Part shown: one piece after another, positions 17,791-25,873 of the stretch
Layout of the letters: each line of letters starts with the position of its first letter
How positions within the stretch are numbered: position 1 is the stretch's first letter
Assembly: GCA_003280225.1 (NCBI GenBank)
Contig: QCFO01000009.1
Span: 17,475-81,474, forward strand
Origin: Prochlorococcus sp. AG-363-K07
GTDB taxonomy: Bacteria > Cyanobacteriota > Cyanobacteriia > PCC-6307 > Cyanobiaceae
DNA length: 64,000 bases
Reading direction: 5' to 3'
The notes under the pieces: generated by a model
Database searches by the model: none
What the model saw: the letters and a program-made list of their open reading frames with translations, nothing else
What the model was told of the DNA's origin: nothing
Program-made: the position numbers and the translations under genes

Positions 17791-18054
17791 TCAAACTAAC
17801 CCCATTACTTTAACTCCAAACACAATTAGCCCACAACCAACCAAGCAAACATTTACTAATCCCATTCCAACAGCTCCTATTGTAAAAATCCCCATTGAGA
17901 CCCCACCAATAGCTACAATACCCATTGGCACTAATCCAATAGAAATAATTGCGCGAGGAGCTATTCCAAAGTCAATAAGCTTGGGCATTGTTCGGATAGA
18001 TTCACTACCTAGTAAAGATTTAATTTTGGATGATAGAAATTTAAGTCTATTCAT
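17791..18054 (-). CDS. Hydrophobic GIVPMG-type repeat protein
   Basis: 87 aa. From residue 28 the chain consists of repeats of about eight residues (for example GLVPMGIVAIG, GVSMGIFTIG, AVGMGLV), alternating Gly, Met and small hydrophobic residues. The regularity resembles a solenoid or a tightly packed membrane segment. The same repeat is in the next gene upstream (18078-18509). There is no known catalytic motif. It lies 23 bases downstream of that gene on the same strand, so probably one operon. Confidence 0.6.
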   Translation of the reverse strand: MNRLKFLSSKIKSLLGSESIRTMPKLIDFGIAPRAIISIGLVPMGIVAIGGVSMGIFTIGAVGMGLVNVCLVGCGLIVFGVKVMGLV

Positions 18055-18077
18055 TCAAATTGATAAGACCTCAAAAC

Positions 18078-18509
18078 TCATTTAGTAGTTCCATGCGTTC
18101 CACATGGCATCCATAACCTCCCCATCTTATGAACACCTAAACATCCAAGTTTTTTAGCTTCTTCTTCTGCCTCAACTCTAGTGGGGTAGGCATAGAAGTT
18201 GTCAGAACGTGGAGATGAATTTGTCAAGGTTTGTTCTAGAGGCGCCAATGATGGACTCCATACTTTGAGTCCCATGGTTGTTATTCCAGCAGAAAAAATC
18301 CCCATCCCAACAACAGAGGCATTAATTACTCCCATGGCCACCACTCCAAGTGAGACAACGCCCATTGGGACTATTCCTATCGTCACAATTCCCATTGGAA
18401 CAATGCCAATTGAAATCAATCCTAAAGGCGCTATCCCTATAGCGAATTTCCTAGGTCTACTGCCGCAATGTGAAGGTGCTTCTGCTTGTTGCTTCTCAAA
18501 AGTTGTCAT
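18078..18509 (-). CDS. GIVPMG repeat protein with C-terminal DUF3721 domain
   Basis: 143 aa. Residues 22-83 are about seven units of the pattern [AG]-[IV]-[AV]-P-[ML]-G-[IV]-[IV]-x-I-G. Residues 108-141 are a DUF3721 module: YPTRVEAEEEAKKLGC, then GVHKMGRLWMPC with conserved Cys and His. The same module is in the lipoprotein at 18530. Cys/His conservation suggests metal binding, which is inference. It is the middle gene of a three-gene minus-strand cluster. Confidence 0.7.
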   Translation of the reverse strand: MTTFEKQQAEAPSHCGSRPRKFAIGIAPLGLISIGIVPMGIVTIGIVPMGVVSLGVVAMGVINASVVGMGIFSAGITTMGLKVWSPSLAPLEQTLTNSSPRSDNFYAYPTRVEAEEEAKKLGCLGVHKMGRLWMPCGTHGTTK

Positions 18510-18529
18510 GATATTAATTTCTCATAAAT

Positions 18530-18784
18530 TCAATGTTTGTGATGATTTTCATGAGCCCCTTTCTTTTCAGGAGCTTGATGAGATTGATGACTATTGCAAG
18601 GCATCCATTTATCACCCATTTGATGGGCACCAATGCAACCGAAACTTGTAGCTGCCTTCTCTGCCTCAGCTTTAGTGCTAAAAAGAGCGGGGCTACCAGT
18701 GTGTGAAGCCTTCTTAGAGCAACCTATTAATGAAAAGAACGCAAATGTTGCAATAAAAATAGCAATTGTTTTGTTCTTGATCAA
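18530..18784 (-). CDS. DUF3721 lipoprotein with His-rich tail
   Basis: 84 aa. A signal peptide with lipobox LIGC (Cys22) predicts a lipid-anchored exported protein. Residues 36-65 carry the DUF3721 pattern: FSTKAEAEKAATSFGC, then GAHQMGDKWMPC. The last 20 residues are rich in His (SHQSHQ, HENHHKH), a likely metal-binding tail. It is first in the trio with the GIVPMG repeat proteins, 20 bases upstream of 18509. A role in metal handling at the cell envelope is inferred only from composition. Confidence 0.75.
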   Translation of the reverse strand: MIKNKTIAIFIATFAFFSLIGCSKKASHTGSPALFSTKAEAEKAATSFGCIGAHQMGDKWMPCNSHQSHQAPEKKGAHENHHKH

Positions 18785-19146
18785 AATGCATCCTCCATTA
18801 ATACAAGCTTAAATCCAAATCCTTGGAATGTCATGAATTATTTTGAATATTGGAAAATGACTACATTTGATATAAGGGTGAAGTAAACCGTGATGGCCAG
18901 TTGAGTATCCAGAAAAATGATGCAAGAAAGATAAGTAATGCAAGAATCTCAAGCAATTAGTAAGTCAATGCATCCTTCTACTACTAGTTTTCAAAAACAA
19001 TCAGTATTTAAATATTATCAATACTGGCTGGATAAAACCCTTCCATATAACTAACTAACTCAAGATAGGATAAAATTAGCTTAAAAAGCAAAGCCTAAAG
19101 GAAACTATTTACAAATCATACTCAGAAGTTATATAAATCAGAACCA
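18785..19146. other. Gene-poor stretch, no supported feature
   Basis: 362 bases upstream of the DUF3721 operon with no convincing open frame. It must hold the operon promoter, but I cannot identify operator sequences. Confidence 0.45.
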
Positions 19147-19323
19147 TCATCGATCAAATTCCCTTGCCCATGAGTCTTCATCATAATTATCCAGAGCAGA
19201 AGATGAACTCATGACTTGTGGAGAAGCCAGGACAATTGGAGCAAGACCTAGATCTTGCATAAGACAATCACCATAAGAATCACATGTTCTCTTGAACATA
19301 CCTAGGAAGAGGAACTTAAGCAT
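19147..19323 (-). CDS. Small hypothetical protein (58 aa)
   Basis: ATG at 19323 (MLKFLFLGMFKRTCDS); the frame extends to TTG at 19335. A short hydrophobic N-terminus is followed by CDSYGDC and an acidic, Ser-rich C-terminus (DNYDEDSWAREFDR). Composition looks protein-like rather than random, but no domain is recognised and no neighbour explains it. Confidence 0.45.
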   Translation of the reverse strand: MLKFLFLGMFKRTCDSYGDCLMQDLGLAPIVLASPQVMSSSSALDNYDEDSWAREFDR

Positions 19324-19668
19324 CGATAAAATCAACGATATATCTTCAAATCTCTCTTATTCACAATAAAAAGCCAGTGCGTTGAAACAAGCTTTAGCAT
19401 TTTTGTAACTAGCTTTACAAATAGCTTTCCAAAAGCAAAAACCTCTTAACTAGCCAAGTAAAGAACTGCTTTCTAACTAAAGAGAAAATCAAAGCAAAAC
19501 TGTGCAAATATTTCTAAGCTAAATAATCCAAACTAAATACTTTGCAAAAACACAACTAAGAAGCTCGTAAATTGAAACTATCTATAATTAGCCATTTCTA
19601 GGGGAAGGGGTAATGTATATATCTATTAGAGATAATAAATTGCAAATCAATGAAATAGGATCTTCAAA
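19324..19668. other. Gene-poor stretch, no supported feature
   Basis: 345 bases between two very small minus-strand frames. There are several short direct repeats of CTAGCTTT-like words but no gene or stable RNA fold that I can support. Confidence 0.45.
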
Positions 19669-19806
19669 TTATTGATTACTAGATCTGAGAAGATTGAGAT
19701 ATCTTTTCCTTTGGGCACTATCTAAGGGATCATCGTTGATTGAGGCGCTAATTGGATCACTAGATCCTTGGGTTAAAAGCCTAGTCAAGATCTTGATGAA
19801 TAGCAT
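19669..19806 (-). CDS. Possible 45-aa protein
   Basis: ATG at 19806 gives 45 residues: a short hydrophobic N-terminus (LFIKILTRLL), an acidic middle (INDDPLDSAQ) and a basic end (RKRYLNLLRSS). Composition is plausible for a small soluble protein. There is no domain match by eye and no clear ribosome-binding site. Confidence 0.4.
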   Translation of the reverse strand: MLFIKILTRLLTQGSSDPISASINDDPLDSAQRKRYLNLLRSSNQ

Positions 19807-20367
19807 AATTGGCTTTTATTTTTCCAATTAAGCGTATTAAATAACAAATGACAAGTAGTTTGAATGAAACAGCGTCAGTGAGGTCAAGGAATAACTTTGG
19901 TCAGTATAAATTCTGTTGACAATGAATGGTCAAAGTCAAAACCATCAAGGAGATAAAAATATCGCTAGAGATTCTGGTCGAAGCACTCTTAGCAATCACT
20001 TGCTTAGGCAAGTCTCAGCATGAACCGAGATTCAGTAAGAAATTACAAGAAATGACTGTATTTAGAAACCTCATAGAACGATAGGACTCTCGGACAAAGA
20101 AAAACCAAAAGACTAATAGAGTAGTTTTAGAATCCAAGAAGAATTTATATGGGATTGATATAGATTCTAAATAGATACTAGCCTGTACGGAAGAAGTCTA
20201 TATCGTAAATAGTAAATCAATATAAAAACTACTGTATAAATTATACAAAATAAACAGAAGAAAACATCGATTCGGAAACCACTAAAAATCAGAAGGTAGA
20301 TTTAGAACCTCAAAGACTTCTAGACTTATAGTGTCTATACTAAGCATATCAAATTTATGCTTAGTAA
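19807..20367. other. Gene-poor stretch; one possible 33-codon frame
   Basis: 561 bases. On the plus strand 19922-20023 is an open frame of 33 codons (MNGQSQNHQGDKNIARDSGR and on), polar and possibly coding, but too short to call. The rest shows no gene, tRNA or strong hairpin. Confidence 0.35.
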
Positions 20368-20811
20368 ATGGGAAAAGCAATCATGCCTATACAAATCTCT
20401 CTTATCCTTAGTATTTTAATTCTTTCAACTACATTTCTCCACCTTCCAATGAAAGTCAATGCCCTTTCAATTAAGGACATTGACAAACTAGATAAGCTAG
20501 AAATCAAAATAGCTAAAAGCTACTCAAATAAATTTTGCAACGCCATTGGTATCGGAATTTCCCAAGAAGGAGCTACACGTCTTGCTATAAACGAAAATAA
20601 ACGCTCCAAATTCAATCCAGCTTTATGGATTGAACTAGCATCTTCAGGGGAAGAGAACCTTTCTCAGATAGATAAAAATAAACTTGACCATAAAATTTCA
20701 GAAAAAATTGTGGAGACATGTGGTACTGCGATTGGCTTGACTGGACAAAAGGGAGTTGAAGCATATGAAGATTATTTCATCTCTACAAAACTTCAAATAG
20801 AACAAGAATAG
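20368..20811 (+). CDS. Secreted hypothetical protein
   Basis: 147 aa. A Sec signal peptide covers about residues 1-33 (core ISLILSILILSTTFL, ending VNA). The mature protein is helical and charged, with two cysteines (KFCNAIGIGIS and ETCGTAIGL) in similar Gly-rich contexts, likely to pair in the periplasm or lumen. ATG at 20383 (MPIQ) is an alternative start. I do not recognise a named family. Confidence 0.65.
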   Translation: MGKAIMPIQISLILSILILSTTFLHLPMKVNALSIKDIDKLDKLEIKIAKSYSNKFCNAIGIGISQEGATRLAINENKRSKFNPALWIELASSGEENLSQIDKNKLDHKISEKIVETCGTAIGLTGQKGVEAYEDYFISTKLQIEQE

Positions 20812-21061
20812 AAAGCAAGTTTAAAAATAAGTTCTGATATTTCAATCAAGAGTATTTCCTTCATTTACACCTCACTGATGATATTTCTATTCTTATTAAT
20901 TATGTTGCATAGAAATTATATTAGGTACTATATTTGCCTTGGGTCAGAAATTCATTTGTACTAAATATTCATGAAAAATTCTTAATTATTTTAAGCAGTT
21001 TCTGGTTATACTTCTAAGAATAAATTAGCTCTGCCTTATGCAAAGATCATCTAAATTCCAA

Positions 21062-21334
21062 TTATACTTCCTGTTTTTCATAAATATACTTAAGAATTAG
21101 AATCAACGAGGCAAGGATAAAAGTTATGATATTTGCAATAACAACTGGAATCGAATGAATCTCCCATCCATATACACACCAAAGAGAAACACCTGAAATA
21201 AATAAAGCAAACATTATATAAGAGACATCCTTTGCAGACTTAGACCTCCATGTCTTAATAAGCTGAGGTATAAAGGCAATTGTGGTAAGCACTGCTGCAA
21301 AGAAACCTACAAGGTCAATTTCGTTCAAATGCAT
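21062..21334 (-). CDS. SemiSWEET / MtN3 (PQ-loop) sugar transporter
   Basis: 90 aa with three membrane helices, the size of bacterial SemiSWEETs. The PQ motif appears as TIAFIPQLIKTWRSKSAKDVS near residues 18-38, and SLWCVYGWEIHSIPVVIAN contains the conserved aromatic and Asn positions. The protein works as a homodimer and lets sugars equilibrate across the membrane. It is followed by a gene-free gap and preceded by a pentapeptide-repeat gene on the same strand. Confidence 0.9.
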   Translation of the reverse strand: MHLNEIDLVGFFAAVLTTIAFIPQLIKTWRSKSAKDVSYIMFALFISGVSLWCVYGWEIHSIPVVIANIITFILASLILILKYIYEKQEV

Positions 21335-21366
21335 AATTCACGTACTTTATAGTAAATACTTTATGA

Positions 21367-21843
21367 TTAATTACAGCCAAGGGTTTCTCTTGTCTCTCGG
21401 CTGGTAACTGGGTTGGTGCCTGTCGCGGCTAAGCAAAGAGTACTAACTACATCATCTCTTACAGGAACATTTGTAAAATCTGCGCCAGTTATTATCACAT
21501 CCTTAAAGCGCGTATTAAAAGCAAAAGCATCTTCCAAAACCGCGTTTGTAAGATTCGTCCCCTCTAATATTGCTGAATCAAGTGTTGCGTCTCTTAGATT
21601 GGTATTACTTAAGTCTGCTTCTTGAAGTTTTGCGCCAAATAAACTGGCCCCCTCCAAGTCACTACCGGATAAATTTGCTTTAAGGAGATTCGTCAGATTA
21701 AAGGTGACTCCGCGAAGGTCCCTATTTGAAAAATCTGCTTCAATTAAAACCTGCTTTGCATAATCCATTGCAGCTAAACTAGGTTGGACTGGACTGAAGA
21801 AAAAAACTAATGAAGCTAAGAAAATTAAAAACCGACTCCTCAT
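21367..21843 (-). CDS. Exported pentapeptide-repeat protein
   Basis: 158 aa. A signal peptide covers about residues 1-24 (FLIFLASLVFFFSP, then SLAA). Residues 35-120 are A(D/N)LXX pentapeptide repeats (ADLSNTNLRDATLDSAILEG) that build a right-handed beta-helix. The C-terminus has the paired-cysteine motif LCLAATGTNP and TLGC seen in cyanobacterial lumenal members. The likely location is periplasm or thylakoid lumen; the function is unknown. Confidence 0.85.
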   Translation of the reverse strand: MRSRFLIFLASLVFFFSPVQPSLAAMDYAKQVLIEADFSNRDLRGVTFNLTNLLKANLSGSDLEGASLFGAKLQEADLSNTNLRDATLDSAILEGTNLTNAVLEDAFAFNTRFKDVIITGADFTNVPVRDDVVSTLCLAATGTNPVTSRETRETLGCN

Positions 21844-22071
21844 GAGAAACTACCCAATAAATCAAGGTATATACATACTCGCACCTTTATAGGGCAACAA
21901 GGAATTTTCTCTTTATTGAACTTAACTCTGATTTTCTATCGATAACAAATTTTAGAGAAGTAATCGCTCATGCCACCAATATTAGATTTTATTAGAGAGA
22001 AGAAGCTTTTTATCCTCTTTTTGCATCATGAGAAATTCTTAGCTAAATAAAAGATCAAAGAACCAATTCTA

Positions 22072-22380
22072 TTGATGATCTCAAGTAGTAATCGCGATCA
22101 AATTGAAAACATTCTCAGACGTATAGCGACTGGAGCAGAGATCAGCTTTAATGAAAGAATTTTAATTGATAACTTCGCAGATGGAGATCAAACGGTTGCA
22201 AACTGGTTAAAACGAGCTCAAAGAGTCCGACTAGGGGAAAATCAAACATCGAACCAAATAGATCTATTACTCAAAAATCTAGATCTAGGTTCTCCTGACC
22301 CAGATACAAGCTACAAGCCAGAGGAAGATGATCTTGGAGAATGGTTTTGTGGAGCACCCTCCTGGCTAGGAAGAAGCTGA
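22072..22380 (+). CDS. Hypothetical protein upstream of GMC oxidoreductase
   Basis: 102 aa, soluble and helical, with an acidic C-terminal part ending EWFCGAPSWLGRS. No known domain is visible. The GMC oxidoreductase gene starts 46 bases after its stop on the same strand, so the two may be transcribed together. Confidence 0.6.
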   Translation: MMISSSNRDQIENILRRIATGAEISFNERILIDNFADGDQTVANWLKRAQRVRLGENQTSNQIDLLLKNLDLGSPDPDTSYKPEEDDLGEWFCGAPSWLGRS

Positions 22381-22426
22381 GGGAATTGGTAGATTTCACC
22401 CAAACAAAACTCAAATAAAAACGCAG

Positions 22427-24082
22427 GTGACTGAGCACCCTTATGAGGTGATAATTGTCGGCTCTGGCGCAACAGGGGGTATGGCCGCACTTACCCTTGC
22501 CCAGGCTGGAGTAAAGGCCCTCGTAGTTGAAGCTGGGCCGCAATTGTCAGTCAAGCAAGCGTTCGGATCTGAACCATCTAACACTTTCAATCGAATCAAG
22601 GGAATTCTTTGCGGAGAAAAACGGATTCAATCTGAACATCCCGGTTTTTGGAAAGCAAATCCATTGCTCTATGCAAACGAAAAGCAAAACCCTTATAGCA
22701 ATCCAGTAGATAAACCCTTCATTTGGACCCGGGGGATGCAGGTTGGCGGCAGAAGCCTGACCTGGGGAGGTATTACTTTGAGACTTTCTAAAAGTGATTT
22801 CAAAGCTTCCCAAAGTGATGGCTATGGCCCAGATTGGCCAATCACTTACGAGGAACTAGCTCCCAGCTATTCAGCAACTGAAAAAACGCTTAGAGTTCAT
22901 GGGCACAAAGATGGACTAGAACAGGTTCCTGATGGAGATTTTATATCACCTTTACCTTTTACTAAAGCTGAAAAGAGATTCAAAACCTCAATTAACAATT
23001 CACTAGGATATCCGTTTATACATTCTAGAGGATTCGGACCTAATAAAGTAAGTAAAAGTAGAGAATGGCCCCGCTCAAGCAGTCCAGGGAGTACTCTAAA
23101 GATGGCAATTGCAACAGGAAATGTTGCTTTGCTATCCAACCACTTAGTTGAGCGGATTGTAGTAAACAAAAGGATAAAAAGGGCTACTTCTATAATTACA
23201 ATTGATCAATCAACTGGTAAAAGGAAAGAGCTAAAAAGTACGCTAATAATTCTTTGTGCCTCAACTATAAATAGTCTTCGAATACTATTAAACTCTGAAG
23301 CAAGTTTTCAAGAGAATGGGTTTACAGATACTTCTGGGGAATTGGGGAAAAATTTAATGGATCATATCTCAATTTGCAGATTTTTCTCTTTGCCAAGAGA
23401 AGAGCAGACAAGTGATAAGGGGAATACAACTCAGGAGAATATTCTTTCCGGAGCAGGAAGCTTCTTTATCCCATTTGGGCAAAATTTTATAAATTCATCT
23501 CAAAGAAACTTTCACAGAGGCTATGGCATATGGGGAGGAATAGATAGATTCGGATTCCCAAAGTGGTTACAAAACTCTTATAGCAGTGATATTGGTTTTT
23601 TAATTGGTCATGGAGAAGTCTTACCTTCTACTGAAAATCAAGTCACTCTTTCTAAAGAACTTGATAGATGGGGAATTCCAATCCCTCATATATGCATGAG
23701 TTGGGGGCAAAACGAAAAGAATATGGCCAAACATATGACTGAAACAATCCTAGAAATAATTAATGCTTCTGGAGGAGAGGCTAAACCTCTACAAAATCTA
23801 TTAAATCTGACATTAATCGATCCTTTAATCAAAAATGCAGCTGCGTTACAAGAGGAGGCTCCTCCACCTGGCTATTACATCCATGAGGTTGGAGGAGCCC
23901 GCATGGGCACAAGTGAGGAGAACAGTGTTGTTGACAAGTTCAATCGACTTTGGAATTGCCAAAACGTTCTAGTGGTTGATGGAGCTTGTTGGCCTTCTTC
24001 TGGATGGCAAAGCCCAACTCTCACAATGATGGCGATAACAAGAAGGGCTTGCCTTGAAGCCCTTAAATCTCGACACGACTAA
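22427..24082 (+). CDS. GMC-family FAD-dependent oxidoreductase
   Basis: 551 aa, start GTG at 22427. The FAD-binding Rossmann motif IVGSGATGGMAALTLAQAG is at residues 10-28. The GMC blocks TRGMQVGGRSLTWGG (near 101-115) and, C-terminally, HEVGGARMGT and VVDGACWPSSGWQSPTLTMMAI are present. The usual active-site His is in the HEVGGARMG region, and the second position falls in the GWQSPTLT loop. Relatives oxidise alcohols or sugars; the substrate cannot be set from sequence. Confidence 0.88.
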   Translation: MTEHPYEVIIVGSGATGGMAALTLAQAGVKALVVEAGPQLSVKQAFGSEPSNTFNRIKGILCGEKRIQSEHPGFWKANPLLYANEKQNPYSNPVDKPFIWTRGMQVGGRSLTWGGITLRLSKSDFKASQSDGYGPDWPITYEELAPSYSATEKTLRVHGHKDGLEQVPDGDFISPLPFTKAEKRFKTSINNSLGYPFIHSRGFGPNKVSKSREWPRSSSPGSTLKMAIATGNVALLSNHLVERIVVNKRIKRATSIITIDQSTGKRKELKSTLIILCASTINSLRILLNSEASFQENGFTDTSGELGKNLMDHISICRFFSLPREEQTSDKGNTTQENILSGAGSFFIPFGQNFINSSQRNFHRGYGIWGGIDRFGFPKWLQNSYSSDIGFLIGHGEVLPSTENQVTLSKELDRWGIPIPHICMSWGQNEKNMAKHMTETILEIINASGGEAKPLQNLLNLTLIDPLIKNAAALQEEAPPPGYYIHEVGGARMGTSEENSVVDKFNRLWNCQNVLVVDGACWPSSGWQSPTLTMMAITRRACLEALKSRHD

Positions 24083-24338
24083 ACAGATCTTGGAGATAGC
24101 GATCAACTACAGCTCTATCCTCACATCCATTTTGAAATAGGAAATTTGCCAATGCAGAACCCATGACTCTGTATTGATCCCATTGAGGGTTTGAATTTAT
24201 GAACTCCTTCATTCCGTTGTACAGAGGCTCTGGGATTTCAGCCTCCAGACTGACTAATGCAGAATCGAGTTCAAAACGAGGGTTGGCTTGAGAAATGTCG
24301 ACATCTTCTAAAGGTTCTTCCAATCGAGTGAGATCCAT
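24063..24338 (-). CDS. DUF2811 family protein
   Basis: 91 aa. The block VSLEAEIPEPLYNGMKEFIN with NPQWDQYRVMGSALANFL and DRAVVDRYLQDLF is the DUF2811 pattern found across cyanobacteria. It is a soluble helical protein of unknown function. Its 3' end overlaps the 3' end of the GMC gene by 20 bases (convergent). Confidence 0.8.
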   Translation of the reverse strand: MDLTRLEEPLEDVDISQANPRFELDSALVSLEAEIPEPLYNGMKEFINSNPQWDQYRVMGSALANFLFQNGCEDRAVVDRYLQDLFSRVEI

Positions 24339-24716
24339 TAACCGTATTTGTAAGATTTGGCTGAGACAAGGATCTCATTCTTAGGCTTTGCGTCAAATAC
24401 TCATGGGCGATTTAAAACTTATAGCGAGTCTCATCAAGATCTCAGTTCTAGCAACGGTTACATGAAAAAAATCTGACCATTTTTCTTCTCAAGAGAAGAA
24501 GGGTCTCTCCTGTCAAGTATCAATTGATTCAAAGATCAAAAACCACAGCCTTAAAGCAATAATTACTAACAAGAGAAAACCCCAGTGGAAAAAGTACCCT
24601 AAACCTGTGGAAAATTTTATGGAAAAACATTACCTCCATTTCCATTAGCCATACTTATGATCCACAAGTCTCATGAGACGCCTTCTAGAATAGACGGATG
24701 AGCTCTCTCAAATGAA
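24339..24716. other. Intergenic region with short hairpin
   Basis: 378 bases. TTCTTCTC and GAGAAGAA around 24482-24499 form an 8-bp inverted repeat with a two-base loop. Downstream there are three GTGGAAAA words (24580-24630). No gene is visible. It contains the DUF2811 promoter and the end of the cbiX transcript. Confidence 0.5.
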
Positions 24717-25802
24717 CTATTTTTCTTTAGATTTTGGGTTAGAAAGTGTTACCGGGCCTAAGGGATGGTTCTCGTGAGGATATGGATAATGTGAATGATT
24801 ATGGTGATCATATCCATTGCCATTAGAACTTTCTTTTGGGACGTCCTTCTCAAGCTCACAATCACCAGTGCATTCTGTCTCGCATAACTTGCAACTCTCT
24901 TCTAGTCCTTCCACATGATGATGATGACTCTGTTGCTTTAGTCCAACTTCACTTTCAAAACCTATGAATGGGGAACGGTATTTACATAGTGAGCAATTCA
25001 TAGTGTTATTACCTATTAATACGTCCTGAATCCTGTCCTTCAATGTGTCCAAAACAAAAGGGTGGCTACCCAAATAAGAGGCATTTATAAATTCAATTTG
25101 AGGAAAGTCCGCCGCTACCTTTTCAGTATGCTTCTTTATGCGAGAAACTAATACACCAGAAAATAAAAAATAAGGGAAAACAACTATTTTCTTAAAACCC
25201 AAGCGTATAAGGTGCCTTAATCCAGGTTCGACTAATGGGAAAGTAACTCCAGAATAAAGAGTTTCTCCCCAGCCAAAACCAAAAGCTTCTACAAGCAATC
25301 TTGTGATTTTGGCAACGTTTGAATTTGCGTCTGGATCTTTAGATCCTCGACCAACGACCACTAGCAAAGTGTTGGAATTAGTGATAACTGATCCTTTATC
25401 GATAGCGTCCTTAACCCTCGAGCCTGCGGCCCCAATCATAAAATTATTAATACCCAGCTCACGCGCATAATCAATTAGCAACCCCGTTTCTAATGAATAG
25501 GCATTCAACACGGCAGGAATATCGTTTTTAGCGTGCCCTGCCGCAAAAAGCATCACAGGAATAGCTATTACCCTTTCCACTGAAAGTTCGCGCAAACGAT
25601 CTAATGCTTCAGTAATAATTGGTCTGGCAAACTCAAGGTATCCATATTGCACTGGGATACCTTCCAAATCTGATTGCAGCATGCTGGCCAGCTCCGCAAA
25701 CTCTTTAACAGCAAGTCGATTCCGACTCCCGTGCCCACAAAGCAATATCCCTGTACGCTTTTGCTCGTTATTAATGAGATCAGAAATCAAGATTTGATGC
25801 AA
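24717..25802 (-). CDS. cbiX: Sirohydrochlorin/cobyrinate-type chelatase CbiX with His-rich tail
   Basis: 361 aa, the long two-domain form. Each half has the CbiX fold: GILLCGHGSRN near residue 18 and a metal-binding His in LFAAGHAKNDIP near 84-95 in the first half; VVVGRGSKDP and FPYFLFSGVL in the second. The C-terminus has Cys/His clusters (CSLCKYRSPF, HHHHVEGLEESCKLC, DHHNHSHYPYPHENH). CbiX inserts cobalt (or Ni/Fe in relatives) into sirohydrochlorin for B12 synthesis. The frame starts at TTG 25802. It diverges from the FAD oxidase gene. Confidence 0.9.
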   Translation of the reverse strand: MHQILISDLINNEQKRTGILLCGHGSRNRLAVKEFAELASMLQSDLEGIPVQYGYLEFARPIITEALDRLRELSVERVIAIPVMLFAAGHAKNDIPAVLNAYSLETGLLIDYARELGINNFMIGAAGSRVKDAIDKGSVITNSNTLLVVVGRGSKDPDANSNVAKITRLLVEAFGFGWGETLYSGVTFPLVEPGLRHLIRLGFKKIVVFPYFLFSGVLVSRIKKHTEKVAADFPQIEFINASYLGSHPFVLDTLKDRIQDVLIGNNTMNCSLCKYRSPFIGFESEVGLKQQSHHHHVEGLEESCKLCETECTGDCELEKDVPKESSNGNGYDHHNHSHYPYPHENHPLGPVTLSNPKSKEK

Positions 25803-25873
25803 CTTCTTTAAACCTTTTCTGCAGGATGGTCGATTGATTACTAATTAAACGCCATTAACATTCACTATAAGGT

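Noticed and set aside
24560..24660. DnaA-box-like words and GTGGAAAA repeats
   Set aside because: Too few and poorly spaced for an origin; no dnaA, dnaN or gidA neighbour.
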